A stretch of DNA of 64,000 bases from Pararge aegeria (GCF_905163445.1 NC_053191.1:9610001-9674000); one strand, 5' to 3'; shown: positions 11,828 through 24,018, numbered from the stretch's first letter. Notes: generated from the sequence alone by a model not told the origin. A program made the numbers and translations.

Positions 11828-12035
11828 CTAATGTTTTAAAAGCGAAAGTTGCTTGTTTGCAATCAACTTGATTTTTCGCATAGAATTAGTTCCTGCAAAA
11901 ATATTTAATTCCCAAGAGTGTTTTACAGGACCATTCGTATTTTTACAGTAGTCGTACTCGACTAGTACGTATATAGTCTTTCCTTCTCTTCCTAACAAAG
12001 CAACCATACCAAACAAATACTCATCGCTGGTAACA
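11828..12035 (-). other. unassigned open frame, possible terminal exon
   Basis: A minus-strand frame preceded by a T-rich tract and an AG reads SDEYLFGMVALLGREGKT and continues to a stop at 11828. It is polar and not low-complexity, about 67 residues. I do not recognise it. It could be a decayed transposon piece: the adjoining 12100-12220 segment resembles 39170-39290, so the area is repetitive. Not enough to call a gene. Confidence 0.2.
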
Positions 12036-14388
12036 CCGCGGTGCACAGTAAGTTTTACAATAAAAAAAAAACATTGGTAGCTACAAAAAGCAACCACAAT
12101 GTACCGTAGGTGCCTATTTAAGTTATGTTTGCTTATCGCTCGGTTGCCGTTAGTTATTTTACAATTAGAATCATGCTGCAAACAAACTTCTTTTACATTT
12201 TGTTGCACATTATTTTATTACTTAAAAAAATAATGATATCATTGATCGACCTTCTACATGCGAGTCATAATTGTAATAGCATACTTGTGGCCCTAGTTTT
12301 CGATATACAAACATTTGACGTTGGTTCGAACTACTAGAAACTATCTTTTACATAATAAATAATACTTTTTCGAGACCACCACGTTGGTTTTAAAGCCGAC
12401 TAAATTCTATACCTTATGATAGAAGCCTTAGGAATAACCAATAGGATTTAGATCACAACTTATCTAGCCGATTTTTAAACACAATTTTCCATAAACTAAA
12501 ACACAGGTTGAAGATAGTTTCGGAGTCCAGCTCAAATCATATAAATAACTAATACATATAATAGTTTATACCCACTGATAAGATAATTTCGGGTGATTAA
12601 TGAAAGAATAGGGAAGGAAAGAATCATCATCATAACTCTTAATTCCATTGGCTTTACCAATAAATGTGGAATAATGTCGGAAAAGGTATTGAATGTCTTG
12701 TCACGCTCTGATATTTGAAAGGTGCTATCAGTTGAAGTGTCACAAAACACTGCATAATTATTCCGACGTTATACGACGCTTATTTTTAAGACGCTGGAGT
12801 AAGAAGATACCTCGGATTAATTAGTTTGGGGTGCCGTCAGATAATCCTTGTCCATCAACAACTCTATGTGTACGTACGCTTCGTATACGATTTACACGCT
12901 TGTAGTCACCATAGAGTATCGAAACACTAAAAACATAAAAAAAATGGACCCAATATTATACGTTTTAGTCGCAAATTCTGTGTTTTAAACGTATTTTATT
13001 TTACTAAGAGCGCTTACTTTAGAAGTATCAACGAATTTTGAGTTTTAAAAGAAGACGCATTCATTATATTTTACTCAGACCTTAAAGAAGCACATTTGTT
13101 CGCAAACAACAATTTGGTGAGTAGGTACGTAATAACTAATTCATTAAATTGCGCTCGTAAACTAATGTTATCATATAAAAACATTTGCGTGCTCGTAATC
13201 GTATGCAAGGAATGCTGACAACACGTTGTCTACGTGAGCATTCCATTCTGCAACTATTCTAATCTGATTGATGATGTACAAGGATTAGTTGAAAACTTTT
13301 TGGAAACGTTACTCAGAGTAATATGAAGTTATCCACCTCCTTAGTTTCAAACTTTACACTACTACAACCAGCGCTCCGTCAGGTAAAATAATTAAAAATA
13401 CAAGTCATTCAGAATTTGAAATGCCAAGCCGCGGAACATTGGTCTACCTATTAAACAAAGAAAATATAAAGAGCGAAGTGTAAACCACTTTATAGCCAAT
13501 TAAAAATCAAATATCAGTAGGTAGATTCTTTTTAGACAAATTTGTTCCGTTAGGCTGCTTTTCGGCCAGAGATGCGTTAAGCTGCGGGGCCAAGGATCTG
13601 TATAATATCCACCAATAAGTGTTTATTGGAAACACGATCCACGCAGCAATTTTTTTCCTATATACTTGTTAATATATAGCCCTAGAAACGGTCACATTAT
13701 CTCATAGCCTAGATTTTACCTCGCTTACTTACTGTTTAGCTGCCTAACACAACTCTAGTGGAAAAACAGTCTATACTATAAAATATATAACAGTTAGATC
13801 TTAGTGCTGGTCAAAATACCAGGATCCCATGAGCGTCTTCAGCCTTCATACTACAACGTAAGTCTGGCGATCATGAGCTCTCCCTCCATAATGTATGCCA
13901 CAAAAGATATTGTATAGTGCTACGTTCTTTATATGAATAACGAACGTAACACAATACAAATAAAGCCAGCAGAAAATCAGTAGCTGACGAATTTTACTAT
14001 GTATCATTTGTTGGTTTATATCCAAAAACATTTTGTGGAAAAAGAGACTGTCACCAAAATTTTGGGTTAAACAGTCTGGATGCATTTACAAAAAAAAAAT
14101 TCTGACGCTGTATTTATTAGTTGGTTATATTATAAAATCCGTTCACATTGGACCAAGGAACGCCAAAAACCCTTCTTTACCGTTCTTCGGCTCGATGTGT
14201 ACCGCAACAGTACTCAAATATATTTGTTTGGCTCGTCAACTCATTCTACATTCCAAAGCACATACCTGATATACACTAAGTTATTGCGACCGCTTCTGTA
14301 GAACTTTTAAGTCTTAAGGCCCAATTTGCCAAATCAAAATGGCTTTACAATCACATGTTATACATTACACTTATTCGACTACTAACCA

Positions 14389-14648
14389 GTAGCCTTGTAC
14401 AAGATTTGCTCGCTCGCAGTCGAGGAGTCGTTTTCGTGTATGGAATATTTGAACGGAGTAAGATGGATCTTATTTGCATTAACAACAGTTAGAGTTCAAA
14501 TTTGCCTAAAATTCTTAATGAAAAATCAGAAGTTGTTTGATCACCGGATTTGTCGTTCTATGAGTGTCATTAGTACTACTACTACTTACTTTGACGATAA
14601 TTCTTAAAAAACACTCCTCGGTCGCGAGCAAATCTTGTTAAGGCTACA
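14389..14648. repeat. non-autonomous DNA element with about 40-bp TIRs, copy 1
   Basis: The left end GTAGCCTTGTACAAGATTTG continues CTCGCTCGCAGTCGAGGAG. The right end carries the reverse complement (CTCCTCGGTCGCGAGC, then AAATCTTGTTAAGGCTACAG). The interior has no transposase. A relative with the same ends lies at 19948-20645. Confidence 0.65.
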
Positions 14649-15524
14649 GCTCACTTTTATCTTGTCTTATTATCAATAATTTTGACGAACTTAGTTACCT
14701 TTGTTTACAAATATTACCAAGCAACTCAATTAAACATAAAATATGTATAAGAAAATATTGTAAAGACCAGAGATATAGCCCTGCAAATAAAAATGCTTTT
14801 CATATTTACATGATAAAATTATTTTCTATAGTATTATGTACTTTTCATATTTATATTTAATGTGCTTACACAATTAACCATATTGTGCACATAAAAGTGT
14901 CAAATAAAATTTGGGGAGATATTTTTTGAAAAAAGATTGCTTCAATATTTATTAACACATAAACCATTTTGATAAATTTAATAGGAAAATATTACTGTGT
15001 TCCATAATTATAAAAAACATCACATAAAATAATCTTTATAAATCCATTCTGATTTCAAATTCAAGTTCTGAATAAACAATATATTTTATTGCCAGTTACT
15101 TATTTACCTATTAGATATTACATATATTTTAGATTTTTCTTTACAACTTATGATTAAAATTAATAAGTAAATTGCACTTATTATATTTCATTACTTATAT
15201 TTTACTTAAAATTAACTATTTTTTATCTATAGATCTCTTGAATATTCTTAAATGTAACTTAATACACAATTATCGAATTGATATTCATTTATGTACGTCA
15301 ATAAAGTGGTTCTTCATTTTGTTTCTAAGCTATTGTGAAATTATGGAAATTATGATAAAATTGTTATTCTGTCATTTAATGTCAGCATTATATAGCTTTT
15401 ATCACTGAAACAGACTCTGCACTTTTAACTTGGGCAAATATTGTGGTTCTTCTTTAATTATTTTTACCTGTAACATAGAATTTTGTATTAGTTGGATTAT
15501 AATGTCTTATTAATGTCCCAATGC

Positions 15525-15600
15525 TTGGGCATTTGACATTTTCTCCACGGAGAAAGGACAACATTAAAATCGTGTCCCACAGTTTAATCCACTCACCGAG
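15525..15600. repeat. dispersed hairpin repeat, copy 1
   Basis: The segment CATTTTCTCCACGGAGAAAG with a CGTGTCCCACAGTTTAATCC tail matches similar stretches at 16815-16890, 37310-37390 and 37450-37540. Each contains a short hairpin around CTCC/GGAG or TCCCC/GGGGA. Confidence 0.45.
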
Positions 15601-15712
15601 GCGCACGGGTCAAAAATAACCAAATAATATATGCAATTATCCTGCAGGAAATAAAAATAATGTGATAGCATAATTAGAAGAGCACAAAAAGCACAAATAA
15701 AAAAAAACTTAC

Positions 15713-18700
15713 TTCATCATATTCTTGGTGGTCGCTGATGTCTAAAGGATCTTTTAAAATCTGTAACAAATATTGTTTTTAAATTAAAGCAGCTTAAGAA
15801 AAAAAACTTCCATCGACTTTCCAACTTAATATCGAATATTACGAATTTGATATGAATCCAAACTTTACTATGGCGGCATTCGGCATCCTTACAATAGAAT
15901 TATTAGAAAATTGAAATTTTTGAGGAAATCGTAATAGGGATGCACGCATTACCAAAACTGATGTATACATTTAGGTGAAATTTTCTAAAATATATAATTG
16001 CATCGTGAAATATTATTGTTTTTGTATCTGACAAGACGTTTCGTTCGGGATACGTTGATGCGATTTCGAAATCTAATATTTTATTTCGACATTATTTCCG
16101 CTAGCCTACAATGTAACACAAAATTGGTTCGATTTTAAGTTCGCATATAAGATTAATCTCAATGCAGATGCGTATGAATAATGTACAAAAACAAATATAT
16201 GTGTATATGTAATATTAAAAGTTTATATGTGTACATCTTATATCTTTAAACGAGCAATTCTTGTATATATATATAATAGGAATTTTGGAATCGGCTTCAA
16301 CGATTTTCATGAAATTTAGTATACAGCGGGCGATAAATCGATCTAGCTAGGATTCATTTATATTGGAATCTCAGAATCATTTATATTGGACATAAGGCTA
16401 TTTTTTTAAGTCGACTCATTCGCGGACGTAGTCGCGCGGGTCCGCCAGTTTATATTTTATATGCGAGTAAAGCAAGTATATATATGTAAGTATGCGCCCT
16501 AACTTACCTTGGGCGGTCGGCCGCGTCGCGGCGGATGCTGCTGTGCGTGCGAGTTTGCGAGCACACGCAGCTGGTGCGCGCGTAACAAGTGCTCAGTGTG
16601 CGCGCGCGGCGACGACAACCGCACGCCGCACGACGAGAAAACGCACGAAACGCCCCAGTCTGCGTCAACAGATGAGGACTAAGAGTAGGAAAATTAAGCC
16701 GTCTCAGTCTCAATACAAGACTGAAGTGTATAGAATCATTTTAATTTTTCGGAAGGATCAGAAAAGCTGATAACCACTGAAAAGCTGATATGAAAAACCC
16801 CAGCATTAGCGGCTAGCTTGCAGCTGGAGACATTTTCTCCCCGGTAAAAGGACGAAATTTCATCTTCTCACACAGTTTTATCAACCATCCGAACATTGTT
16901 GACGGTCTAGTGGCGCAGTGGGCAGCGACCCTGCTTTCCGAGTCCAAGGCCGTGGGTTCGATTCCCACAACTGGAAATTGTTAGTGTGATGAACATGAAT
17001 GTTTTTCAGTGTCTGGGTGTTTATCTTTATATTATAAGTATTTATGTATATTATTCATCTTAGTACCCAAAACACAAGCTACGCTTACTTTTTGGCTATT
17101 TGGCGATGTGTGCACTGTCGTAGTATTTTTATTGATTTATTATTTACTGTCGCACACGTTGGAATAATATCCAAAAGTGTGAAGACTGCAGATTTCGGCT
17201 GCACTTTCGGGGAGCCGAGGCGCCAGGTGACAGGACGTCGATATCCTGCTGTTTTGTCAATAGCCTGCTTAATGTGCCGAGTCTCTAAATGTTTACTTTT
17301 TTTTATTCTACTACAAGTTAGCTCTTGACCGCAATCTTACCTGGTGGTAAATGATGGTGCAGTCTAAGATGGTAGCGGGCTAACCTGTTAGGGAGTATGA
17401 TAGTCACCCCTAATCGGTTTCTACGTGACATTGCACCGGAACACTAAATCGCTTAGCGGCACGTCTTTGTCGGTAGGGTGGTAACTAGCCACAGCTAAAG
17501 CCTCCCCCCACCAGACCAGACCTGTTCAAAGTTCAGAGATTATAAATACCCAAATTGACCCTGCTGGGAATCGAATGCAGGACCTCCTATTTAAATTCAC
17601 AGCGCTCACCGTTGAGGAGGTCGTCAAACTTACTATGCTCTTCGGGTTGCGGCTTCTCTTTGACCGTATGCTGAGCCACGTGCTCTTGCAAGTGTTTTTC
17701 ACTGGGAAGCGTCGCGGAACACAACTTGCACGAGTACTTTTGCACACTCCGTACTGGACTCTTGATATGGTGCGCCTCTCGTCTGATAAACGTTTGAATA
17801 ATTTATACAGTAGTCTCTTAACTTCTCGGCTAACCTAAAGTAAACCAAAAGGTAAAGGTTGCCTGGCAGAGATAGCTATTATATACTTTGTATAATATAA
17901 GGCCACCTTTTGTATTCTACTTCTTTCTATATGTTTCTGTTTTTACTATATTTTGTATATGTTAATGTTTTGGTATACAAATAAAGTGTTTAATAATAGA
18001 TAATAAACTTTCGCGTTTTAAACATGTCTGAAAACATGTCTGATTAGTTGGTATAAAAAAAAAATATGCTTCTTTTGGATTTAATATTTTTACAGGGTGA
18101 TTCCTTACGTTATATCCTAATGCCCACTAAAACAGTATTTCGTAATACGGTTACGCGTTGTATATATACAGGCGGTAGTTTTAAATCCGCTACCAAATCG
18201 TGAACAATATTTTGTTATACGAGTCGTGGCCTAGTTCACAACTGCGCTACGTACGCATTCTATTTGAAGAATCCTTTTCCTCATTAACAAGCGTTGCATA
18301 GCGTCGAAACAATTTAGTGTCTTCTCGCGTTCTGACATTTAAATGCTGCCGTCAGGTACAGTGTGACAAAACACCTATTCCGACTAAGTTATATTATAAC
18401 TATTCCGTTAAGTAGTTAGCTTAGCATAAAGAAATCCTTGTTTAGTAAAATAATTATTAAATAAGAGTTATCCTTCCTATTAGAAGGTAAGATTAAGCTA
18501 GTCAGTAATCACCTGTGCATATACATATGGTTTCTCTGAGTGAAGCGTTCACCACAGACAGTACAGTCGTAATTAGGCTCCATAGGTCGTCCGCTTATAT
18601 GCCTTTTACGATGCTGGTTAAGATTCGTCACCTGGAAACAATTTGATTTATTTTTTTGTGTGGCTCTTAATATTAAAAAAACAGATAAGTGCGAAAAAGT

Positions 18701-21700
18701 TGCGGGCAACAGCTTGCTTAGGTGAATTCCTGTAATAACTGTCCAACCCCATTTTTCTCACCAGCAGCACCTCAGCACCATATTGATGGATTCTTATCTA
18801 AGTAAGTTACATACTAATTTGTACTGATTCTAAATTAAATTTTGTCTTCCTTTCAAAAGGCAAGAATTTAAAAAATGAAATAAAAATTTGAATCAGGAAA
18901 AACATGCGAAAGAAGCAACATAGCTTGTAAAAATGTAAATAAAGATTCCGTAACGTGGAAAGGAGCTATAATATTCTAATGTTTATTTTCATTTGTTAGT
19001 TAGGTAGCTGATTTTTTTATCGCACACAGCGGGTTCTTTATGGTGGAATATGAAACACCGGGTGATGGATCGAGTTTTTCCATTAGGCGAAACAGGCCAA
19101 CTTAAGAAACGTACAGTGGGTACGTTTCTTAGTTGGCCTGTATCGCTGGACATCCGCTGGCGGAGTGGGGATTGTTTGCGAAAGCGTAACCGTGGTTCTG
19201 GAAGCATGGGGCACATAGCTCGGAGAACCGATGGACGTTGGGTCCAAAGGTGCTGGAATGGCGACCCCGCACCGGAAAACGCAGCGTTGGTCGGCTCCCA
19301 ACGAGGTGGACAGACTTTACATCTTTGTGTCCAAAATCCCTTAGTGTCTGAATACCAACCTATTATATATTTTGACCTACGACGTCAATCGGTTGAAATG
19401 ATAATAGTGATGTTATACCTATGATACCTATGATAGATAAACCTGGAGTAGATTTATTTAAAGTGTTAATAGTTTAGTATACAGTACTCCTCTCACCTTT
19501 GTTTTGGTTTTTTAAACGGGGAATTTTTTTTCCTATCTCCGGATAAAATTTTGTTAAAAAGAAAAATGTTGCTGCTAACCCCATACATAGACAACCAAGT
19601 TCATCCCTCGGGAACAGTCCCTTGTTCTAATCCAGAAGGAGCAAATATCATATGGCTCATTTAACAGCTATCTCGGTGCGTCAAGATTGTTGCAGTGGTC
19701 AGAGGTGAAACAAAAATAGGGAACAAACAAACAGACACACTTTCGCATTTATAAAATTTGTATACAAAATCAATCAATAGTAAAAATCTACTAGAATCTC
19801 ACCTGTGCATAGGCTTTATCACAACCAGGCTCAGGACATACGAAAGGCCTCTCACCAGTATGGAGACGTACATGATTATTTAAGTTTGTGACCTGAAAGC
19901 CAGAACATACACAATAATTAACGGAATAAAATTTTAAAAAACAATTAAAAGATTTGCTCGCTCGTAATCGAGGACTTGTTTTCGCATATCAACGCTGTAC
20001 CGTACATTTTACATAGTAAAATGGGCCGTATTTTACATGTATTAGAGTCGTTTTTCGCAAATCCTCTATGGTTCAGGCCGTTAGACTTTGGAACGCCCTG
20101 CCCTTAGAAATTCATGAGGCGCAATCGATCGGTACCTTTAAGAAACAAGTGAAGGATCACTATTTGTCTGAATCGGCCAGGAATTGATGGGAATGATGAC
20201 TATCTAAATGTTTCTGTTTTGTTTTGTTTTTAATTTAATTCTCTTTTCTTTTTGTATTTATTTTTTTGGTATACTATATATTTTTGTTTATTTAATATGT
20301 ACCATGATATTTGTTTATTTTTAAATTTTTGTATTTATATCATAACATCATAAATATATATGTATATATATATGTTGTACCACCTAACAAGCTTCTATAG
20401 TATTTTATTCTACGTCTTTGGTTGCCTGCAAGAGATACCTTAACGCTCTATTATATTTGTTTTTTTTGAATTTTCTGTGTGCATATAATATATATAATAT
20501 AAGTGTATTCATTAATTCAAATGTTCCGCAAAAAGCCCTAGCTAAAGAATTCCAGGCAAATTTTAGCTTTATAGTCATTTATAAGATCCATTTTACTTAT
20601 CTGCTCCTCGATTGCGAGCTAGCAAATCTTGTACTAAGGCTACAGATAGATATTTCGTTACCTGGGTAAAAGCTTTTCCACACTCTTGACATTTGTATGG
20701 TCGCTCATTGGTGTGAATCCGAAGATGCGCTCGCAAGTTATTGGATTGTGAAAAGGCTGTAAACAAAATTGTTCACTGTACATACTTATTTATAAAAAAA
20801 AGTCGTAGCAGCATGGCTAACTGGACTGCCTTTATTTTTATTCCAGTACAAGTTAGTCCTTGACTGCAATCTTACCTGGAGGTTAGTCTAAGATAGTAAC
20901 GGGCTAAACTATTATATGGTAGGGCAGTTATACCCATACTCCTAAGTCCTAATCAGTTTCTATGCGACAGTGTAATGTTAAATTTCTAGTCACGTCTTTG
21001 TAGACCCTACCTACATAGACGTGGCGCAAAGCGATTTTCCACCAGACTCTGGTCTGGACCAGAGAAAATTCAGAAATTATAAACCTGGGATCTCACACAT
21101 GAAACCGCAGGGCTGCGCGGAGGGCGGCTTGCAGGAGAGAAATATTTCTACCCCGATTATGAAATTAATAAATATACTTCTCCGCCTGTTAGTATTCCCA
21201 CAAACTGGTGAGGATGAAAGGCTATAGTAGGACTTCTACAACCACACATTATTACATTTAAATATTGAGGCCGTCAATATTTAAATGTAATAATTAAATT
21301 ATCATTTCTAATATAAATAACTGAATACCTTTATTGCAGTAGGTGCACACAAAGCGTCTCTCGGCACGGTGGTTGCGCATATGATTCTGCAACTGCATGC
21401 TCTTGTTAAAATATTTGTTGCAGATTTCACAGTACAGCCCAGACTCAGACTCCTGTAAGTCCTGTTAAAAACATTCTATAAGAATTGTTCAGGGTAATTT
21501 TGGTATAATCAGTTGTCATACAACTAAATATCAACAGAGTATTTGACTGTATTAAAAATATTATTACATAAGTTAAAGTCATCACAAATTTTGATTGTGT
21601 GTTAATGCTAATATTAAAAAGGACTATATTAATATGGACTTTTTTTTTTAACTGGTAATGTCATTGCAGACACGTGGCCTTTTATTTAAAATAGCATTAT

Positions 21701-23697
21701 TCTTAATTTGAGATGATAAAAAAAGCAGTTAAATACTTTACTGTCTCAATCTTAACAGTAATGGAAAATCATTCCTCACATCCACTGTTATATACCATAT
21801 ATGCCAACTCCTCCATATTATTACTATCTTTTCTTGGCCTTTAAGTTCTGTAGAATTATAAAATAATATAACTTAAACTTTCCTCCAGAATTAAATACTT
21901 TTTTTAAATTAATTCCAAATTATTCTATTCATAAAAGAATTCATAACCATTATCATTATCTAATAAATATCTGTGCACTTTAGGGCATGGGTCTCCTCTA
22001 AGAATGGCCAGATTGTAGCTGTAGTCCAACATGCTGGCAAAGTGCAGAAGATATTTTAAATGTCTATCAATACAAAAGTAGCAGGTATGAGCCAGGGGTT
22101 GAACTTGGACACTGCAAATGGGTAGCCAGTACCACTAGCCTATCACTGCTTTATTTCAATGCCCTGATAGGGTATCTTGTAATCTCTCATGTACTAATGG
22201 CATAAAATTAATTAATAAATAGAATATTCTCTTACTTCATCTTTAAATGAAGACTGCAACTGTTCATCTGAATCTTCTTGATTGTTGTCACCTATTGTAA
22301 CTTCGGGAACTAGGGGTTGACATTTGAAACAAGCATAGACCCCATCCTTTCCAGTCTCAAATAGTTGCTGGGGGAAGAAAATGCCACGTAATAATTAAGA
22401 TAGATGTTAACAGTTAATTATTTTATAAGTTTGATACATATTAGGGTTAAGGCAAATTTTAAAGGTGAGCTATAGTATTGATAACACCATGTTAGGTTCA
22501 GCATATTTCAATATATTTATCAGTACTCAACATATGCAACTGCAATTAATTTTTATGCTGACTATTACAGCCTCACTTCACCTCTCAGGTCACAAGTAAA
22601 TCAGGAAAAACAGCAGTTACAAAATATTATAAGATTTATTACAAGAACTTCCATAATCATGAGGTTTGAGATGATTTTCTTAGAATGAATGTGGGTATGT
22701 TTAAGGATGTTGTTGCGGTAGAGTGCAAGTGTCTTATTCCACTATGCCTTGGCAAAGAGAATTGGTACAAGCCTATAGTAATTAGTAACTCAGATTGTGT
22801 GGTGGTATGCAAGAGGAAAGAGTTGCATGGCAGATTCTATAAGGCCCGATTGGGACCAGATGTAGATCAAATTACATATATTTTCAATGTTCCTACTGAT
22901 AATGTTTATAGAATGTTTACAAAACATAAAAACATTTTACAACTTTTGTTACAATTAGTGACAAATAATTGAATGTTCAGAAAGTGTTTTGATGTAGAAG
23001 AACAATAAGAAGGCATAACTTTAAAATAATTTTCTTTTGTAATATTTATAGGCCCCAATAATTATTTCGAAAAATTGCCTTATTTATTATCATGTTTTAT
23101 TTTTTAAATACATTATAAGTAACTTTAATTAAAACTCCTAGTCTAATTAGAAAAAGCGAAGAAAAAAAAATTAAAAATAAGAATAACATGTTTTTAGTGG
23201 AATTCAGGACTAATAAGCCGGTATCCTATCATTATTTAATCTTGAAAACCCATAAAACGCCGTACCAATATAAAGTAGGTATTACGATGAGATATCGAAA
23301 ACAGAAAGCTAGCATTCGAATTGGTAGAGGCGAGCAGAAAAAAACAAACACAAATGTTTTTTATACGGCGCAGAGCCAGACAGTAAAAAAAAACAGACCG
23401 ACCGTCGAGGGAAGAAAAAAAAATAACGCGGGCAGGTTTCGAATGCAGGTTTTTTTATTACAACTGCAGGAAGGTGCTACATACTTTAACAATGTAGTGA
23501 ATTGCAACTCATAATTGTCTAAATCAAGGAATTTCTAAGCTTCAACATCGTAAATTTCAACATATAGCGTTATTTTTATAACAATCTTACTAAAGAAAAC
23601 AAAAAAATATTGACCGTATAACACAAAACAACGATATAAATCAACACGCAATGGTACTTACGTCTGCAGAATTCAAGCAGATTCCACATTTATCCAT
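15713..23697 (-). CDS. C2H2 zinc-finger protein, nine exons traced, 3' end not found
   Basis: Exons in transcript order, all GT/AG and phase-consistent: 23697-23662 (start MDKCGICLNSAD), 22367-22236, 21461-21329, 20756-20662, 19892-19803, 18631-18513, 17782-17634, 16659-16508, 15760-15713. They encode about 318 residues. There are seven fingers: five C-X2-C-X12-H types (for example CEICNKYF with HMRNH, and CKLCSATL with HVAQH), and two with C-X4-C (CPEPGC and CVFSSC). RRGRPPK after the last finger is an AT-hook-like motif. The N-terminus has CGIC and CFKC pairs followed by an acidic Gln-rich linker. Fingers 2-5 are each split by an intron within the finger. The product is presumably a nuclear DNA-binding regulator; target and orthologue are unknown. 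Exon 9 ends at a good donor (GTAAGT), so at least one more exon lies further left. Confidence 0.75.
16260..16475 (+). repeat. LINE 3'-end-like remnant
   Basis: Contains GGAATCGGCTTCAACGATTT, ATGAAATTTAGTATACAG and TTCGCGGACGTAGTCGCGCG, a degraded form of the phrase that ends many lepidopteran LINE copies. It lies in intron 8 of the zinc-finger gene, antisense to it. Confidence 0.45.
16815..16890. repeat. dispersed hairpin repeat, copy 2
   Basis: ACATTTTCTCCCCGGTAAAA then GGACGAAATTTCATCTTC, immediately before a family B SINE; see 15525-15600. Confidence 0.45.
16901..17147 (+). repeat. SINE family B, fullest copy
   Basis: Head: GACGGTCTAGTGGCGCAGTG with B-box GGTTCGATTCCC. Body: TGTGATGAACATGAATG, TTTTTCAGTGTCTGGGTG, AAGCTACGCTTACTTTTTGG. 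End: CACTGTCGTAGTATTTTTAT. It is a tRNA-derived SINE inserted antisense in intron 7 of the zinc-finger gene, and the best reference for this family in the window. Confidence 0.75.
17330..17625 (-). repeat. SINE family C copy abutting a splice donor
   Basis: On the minus strand the head reads GACGACCTCCTCAACGG, then GTGAGCGCTGTG, with B-box CATTCGATTCCCAGCAGGG, TTAGTTACCACC-like body and a 3' end GCTAACTTGTAGTAGAATAA. Its first bases lie about 9 nt beyond the 5' splice site of zinc-finger exon 7. If that donor were skipped, translation would run into the SINE and stop after about 15 residues. Related copies: 20830-21100 and 45655-45880. Confidence 0.7.
17852..17998 (+). repeat. LINE 3'-UTR fragment
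   Basis: Reads GGTTGCCTGGCAGAGATAGC, AATATAAGGCCACCTTTTG and ATACAAATAAAGTG. This is a typical 3' end of a lepidopteran LINE, including a polyadenylation-like AATAAA. It lies in intron 6 of the zinc-finger gene, antisense. Confidence 0.6.
19090..19141. repeat. 22-bp inverted repeat (hairpin)
   Basis: ACAGGCCAACTTAAGAAACG and, after a short loop, CGTTTCTTAGTTGGCCTGT pair almost perfectly with one bulged base. It lies in intron 5 of the zinc-finger gene next to an RTE-like fragment. Confidence 0.75.
19190..19325 (+). pseudogene. RTE-like LINE ORF fragment, frameshifted
   Basis: One frame reads GHIARRTDGRWVQ; a frame shift then gives VLEWRPRTGKRSVGRLPTRW. Together they match the conserved end of RTE-clade ORFs (compare WAGHIQRCQD and RRPGRPLKRWEDDI in the element at 31842-34493). 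It is dead because of the frameshift. Confidence 0.65.
19948..20645. repeat. TIR element, copy 2, with an internal LINE fragment
   Basis: The left end GATTTGCTCGCTCGTAATCG and the right end CTCCTCGATTGCGAGCTAGC followed by AAATCTTGTACTAAGGCTAC are inverted and match the ends of 14389-14648. The interior includes a LINE ORF end at 20062-20187 and AT-rich DNA. It sits in intron 4 of the zinc-finger gene. The left terminus is shorter than the right. Confidence 0.55.
20041..20187 (+). pseudogene. C-terminal end of a LINE ORF2 (CR1/Jockey/L2-like)
   Basis: The frame reads SSMVQAVRLWNALPLEIHEA and then IGTFKKQVKDHYL before a stop at 20185-20187. The LWN-LP and FKK segments are characteristic of the final residues of CR1/L2/Jockey-type ORF2. 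There is no upstream polymerase sequence nearby, so it is a 5'-truncated copy. An AT-rich 3' UTR follows. Confidence 0.65.
20830..21100 (-). repeat. SINE family C copy, diverged
   Basis: The plus strand shows CAAGTTAGTCCTTGACTGCA, TCTTACCTGGAGGTTAGTCT and GTCACGTCTTTGTAG, matching 17330-17625 in the same orientation. The head (right end) has degraded. Located in intron 3 of the zinc-finger gene. Confidence 0.6.
22685..22900 (+). pseudogene. probable LINE fragment
   Basis: The frame contains CVVVCKRKELHGRFYKARLG and PDVDQ. The LHGRFYKAL-GPDVD phrase is one I know from LINE polyproteins in Lepidoptera. It lies antisense in intron 1 of the zinc-finger gene and lacks splice signals; the family assignment is from memory. 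Confidence 0.35.
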
Positions 23698-24018
23698 TGT
23701 TTAAGAACAGCTTTTCAATTTTTAAATAAAAACAACAGTATTTCTGTAATTATCCAGTATTTTCCTCATTATACGACAGCTCGTCAGTGAAAGACGACAG
23801 ACAGGTAGAAGCGGGGTGGGGCAGGGGCACATTAAGACACACAGACAATTAAGTTGCCAATTTTTAAAGAAATAGCAGTGAACATACAAACGCTGCATAG
23901 CGCGTTAGAAAATGTGTGAATAAAATATTATGGCGGAACATAAACTAAAGTAAACTTTTCATAATATTTTGCGATAATTTACACCAATAAAAATCTGAAA
24001 GTTGTACATTTCACAATC

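Larger units (their letters stand above)
7463..15712. other. 8.2-kb interval without a supported gene
   Basis: AT-rich, with scattered SINE and MITE copies listed separately. Short ORFs occur on both strands but none shows a family match or convincing splice context. A downstream exon of the minus-strand zinc-finger gene should lie here if exon 9's donor is used, but I could not identify it. The stretches 12532-12790 and 18300-18400 share a dispersed repeat (TTGT or GTGT CACAAAACAC with a CTCTGATATTTGAA-like segment). Confidence 0.4.

Noticed and set aside
16492..16770. Arg/Ala-rich 92-aa plus-strand ORF
   Set aside because: It is the antisense shadow of zinc-finger exon 8, whose minus-strand frame has a finger, an AT-hook motif and matching splice sites.
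17575..17838. 87-aa plus-strand ORF
   Set aside because: Antisense shadow of zinc-finger exon 7 and the adjacent SINE.
23188..23514. 108-aa plus-strand ORF in the zinc-finger 5' intron
   Set aside because: Lys/Arg/Gln-rich composition follows from poly-A runs. No recognisable family or splice signals.
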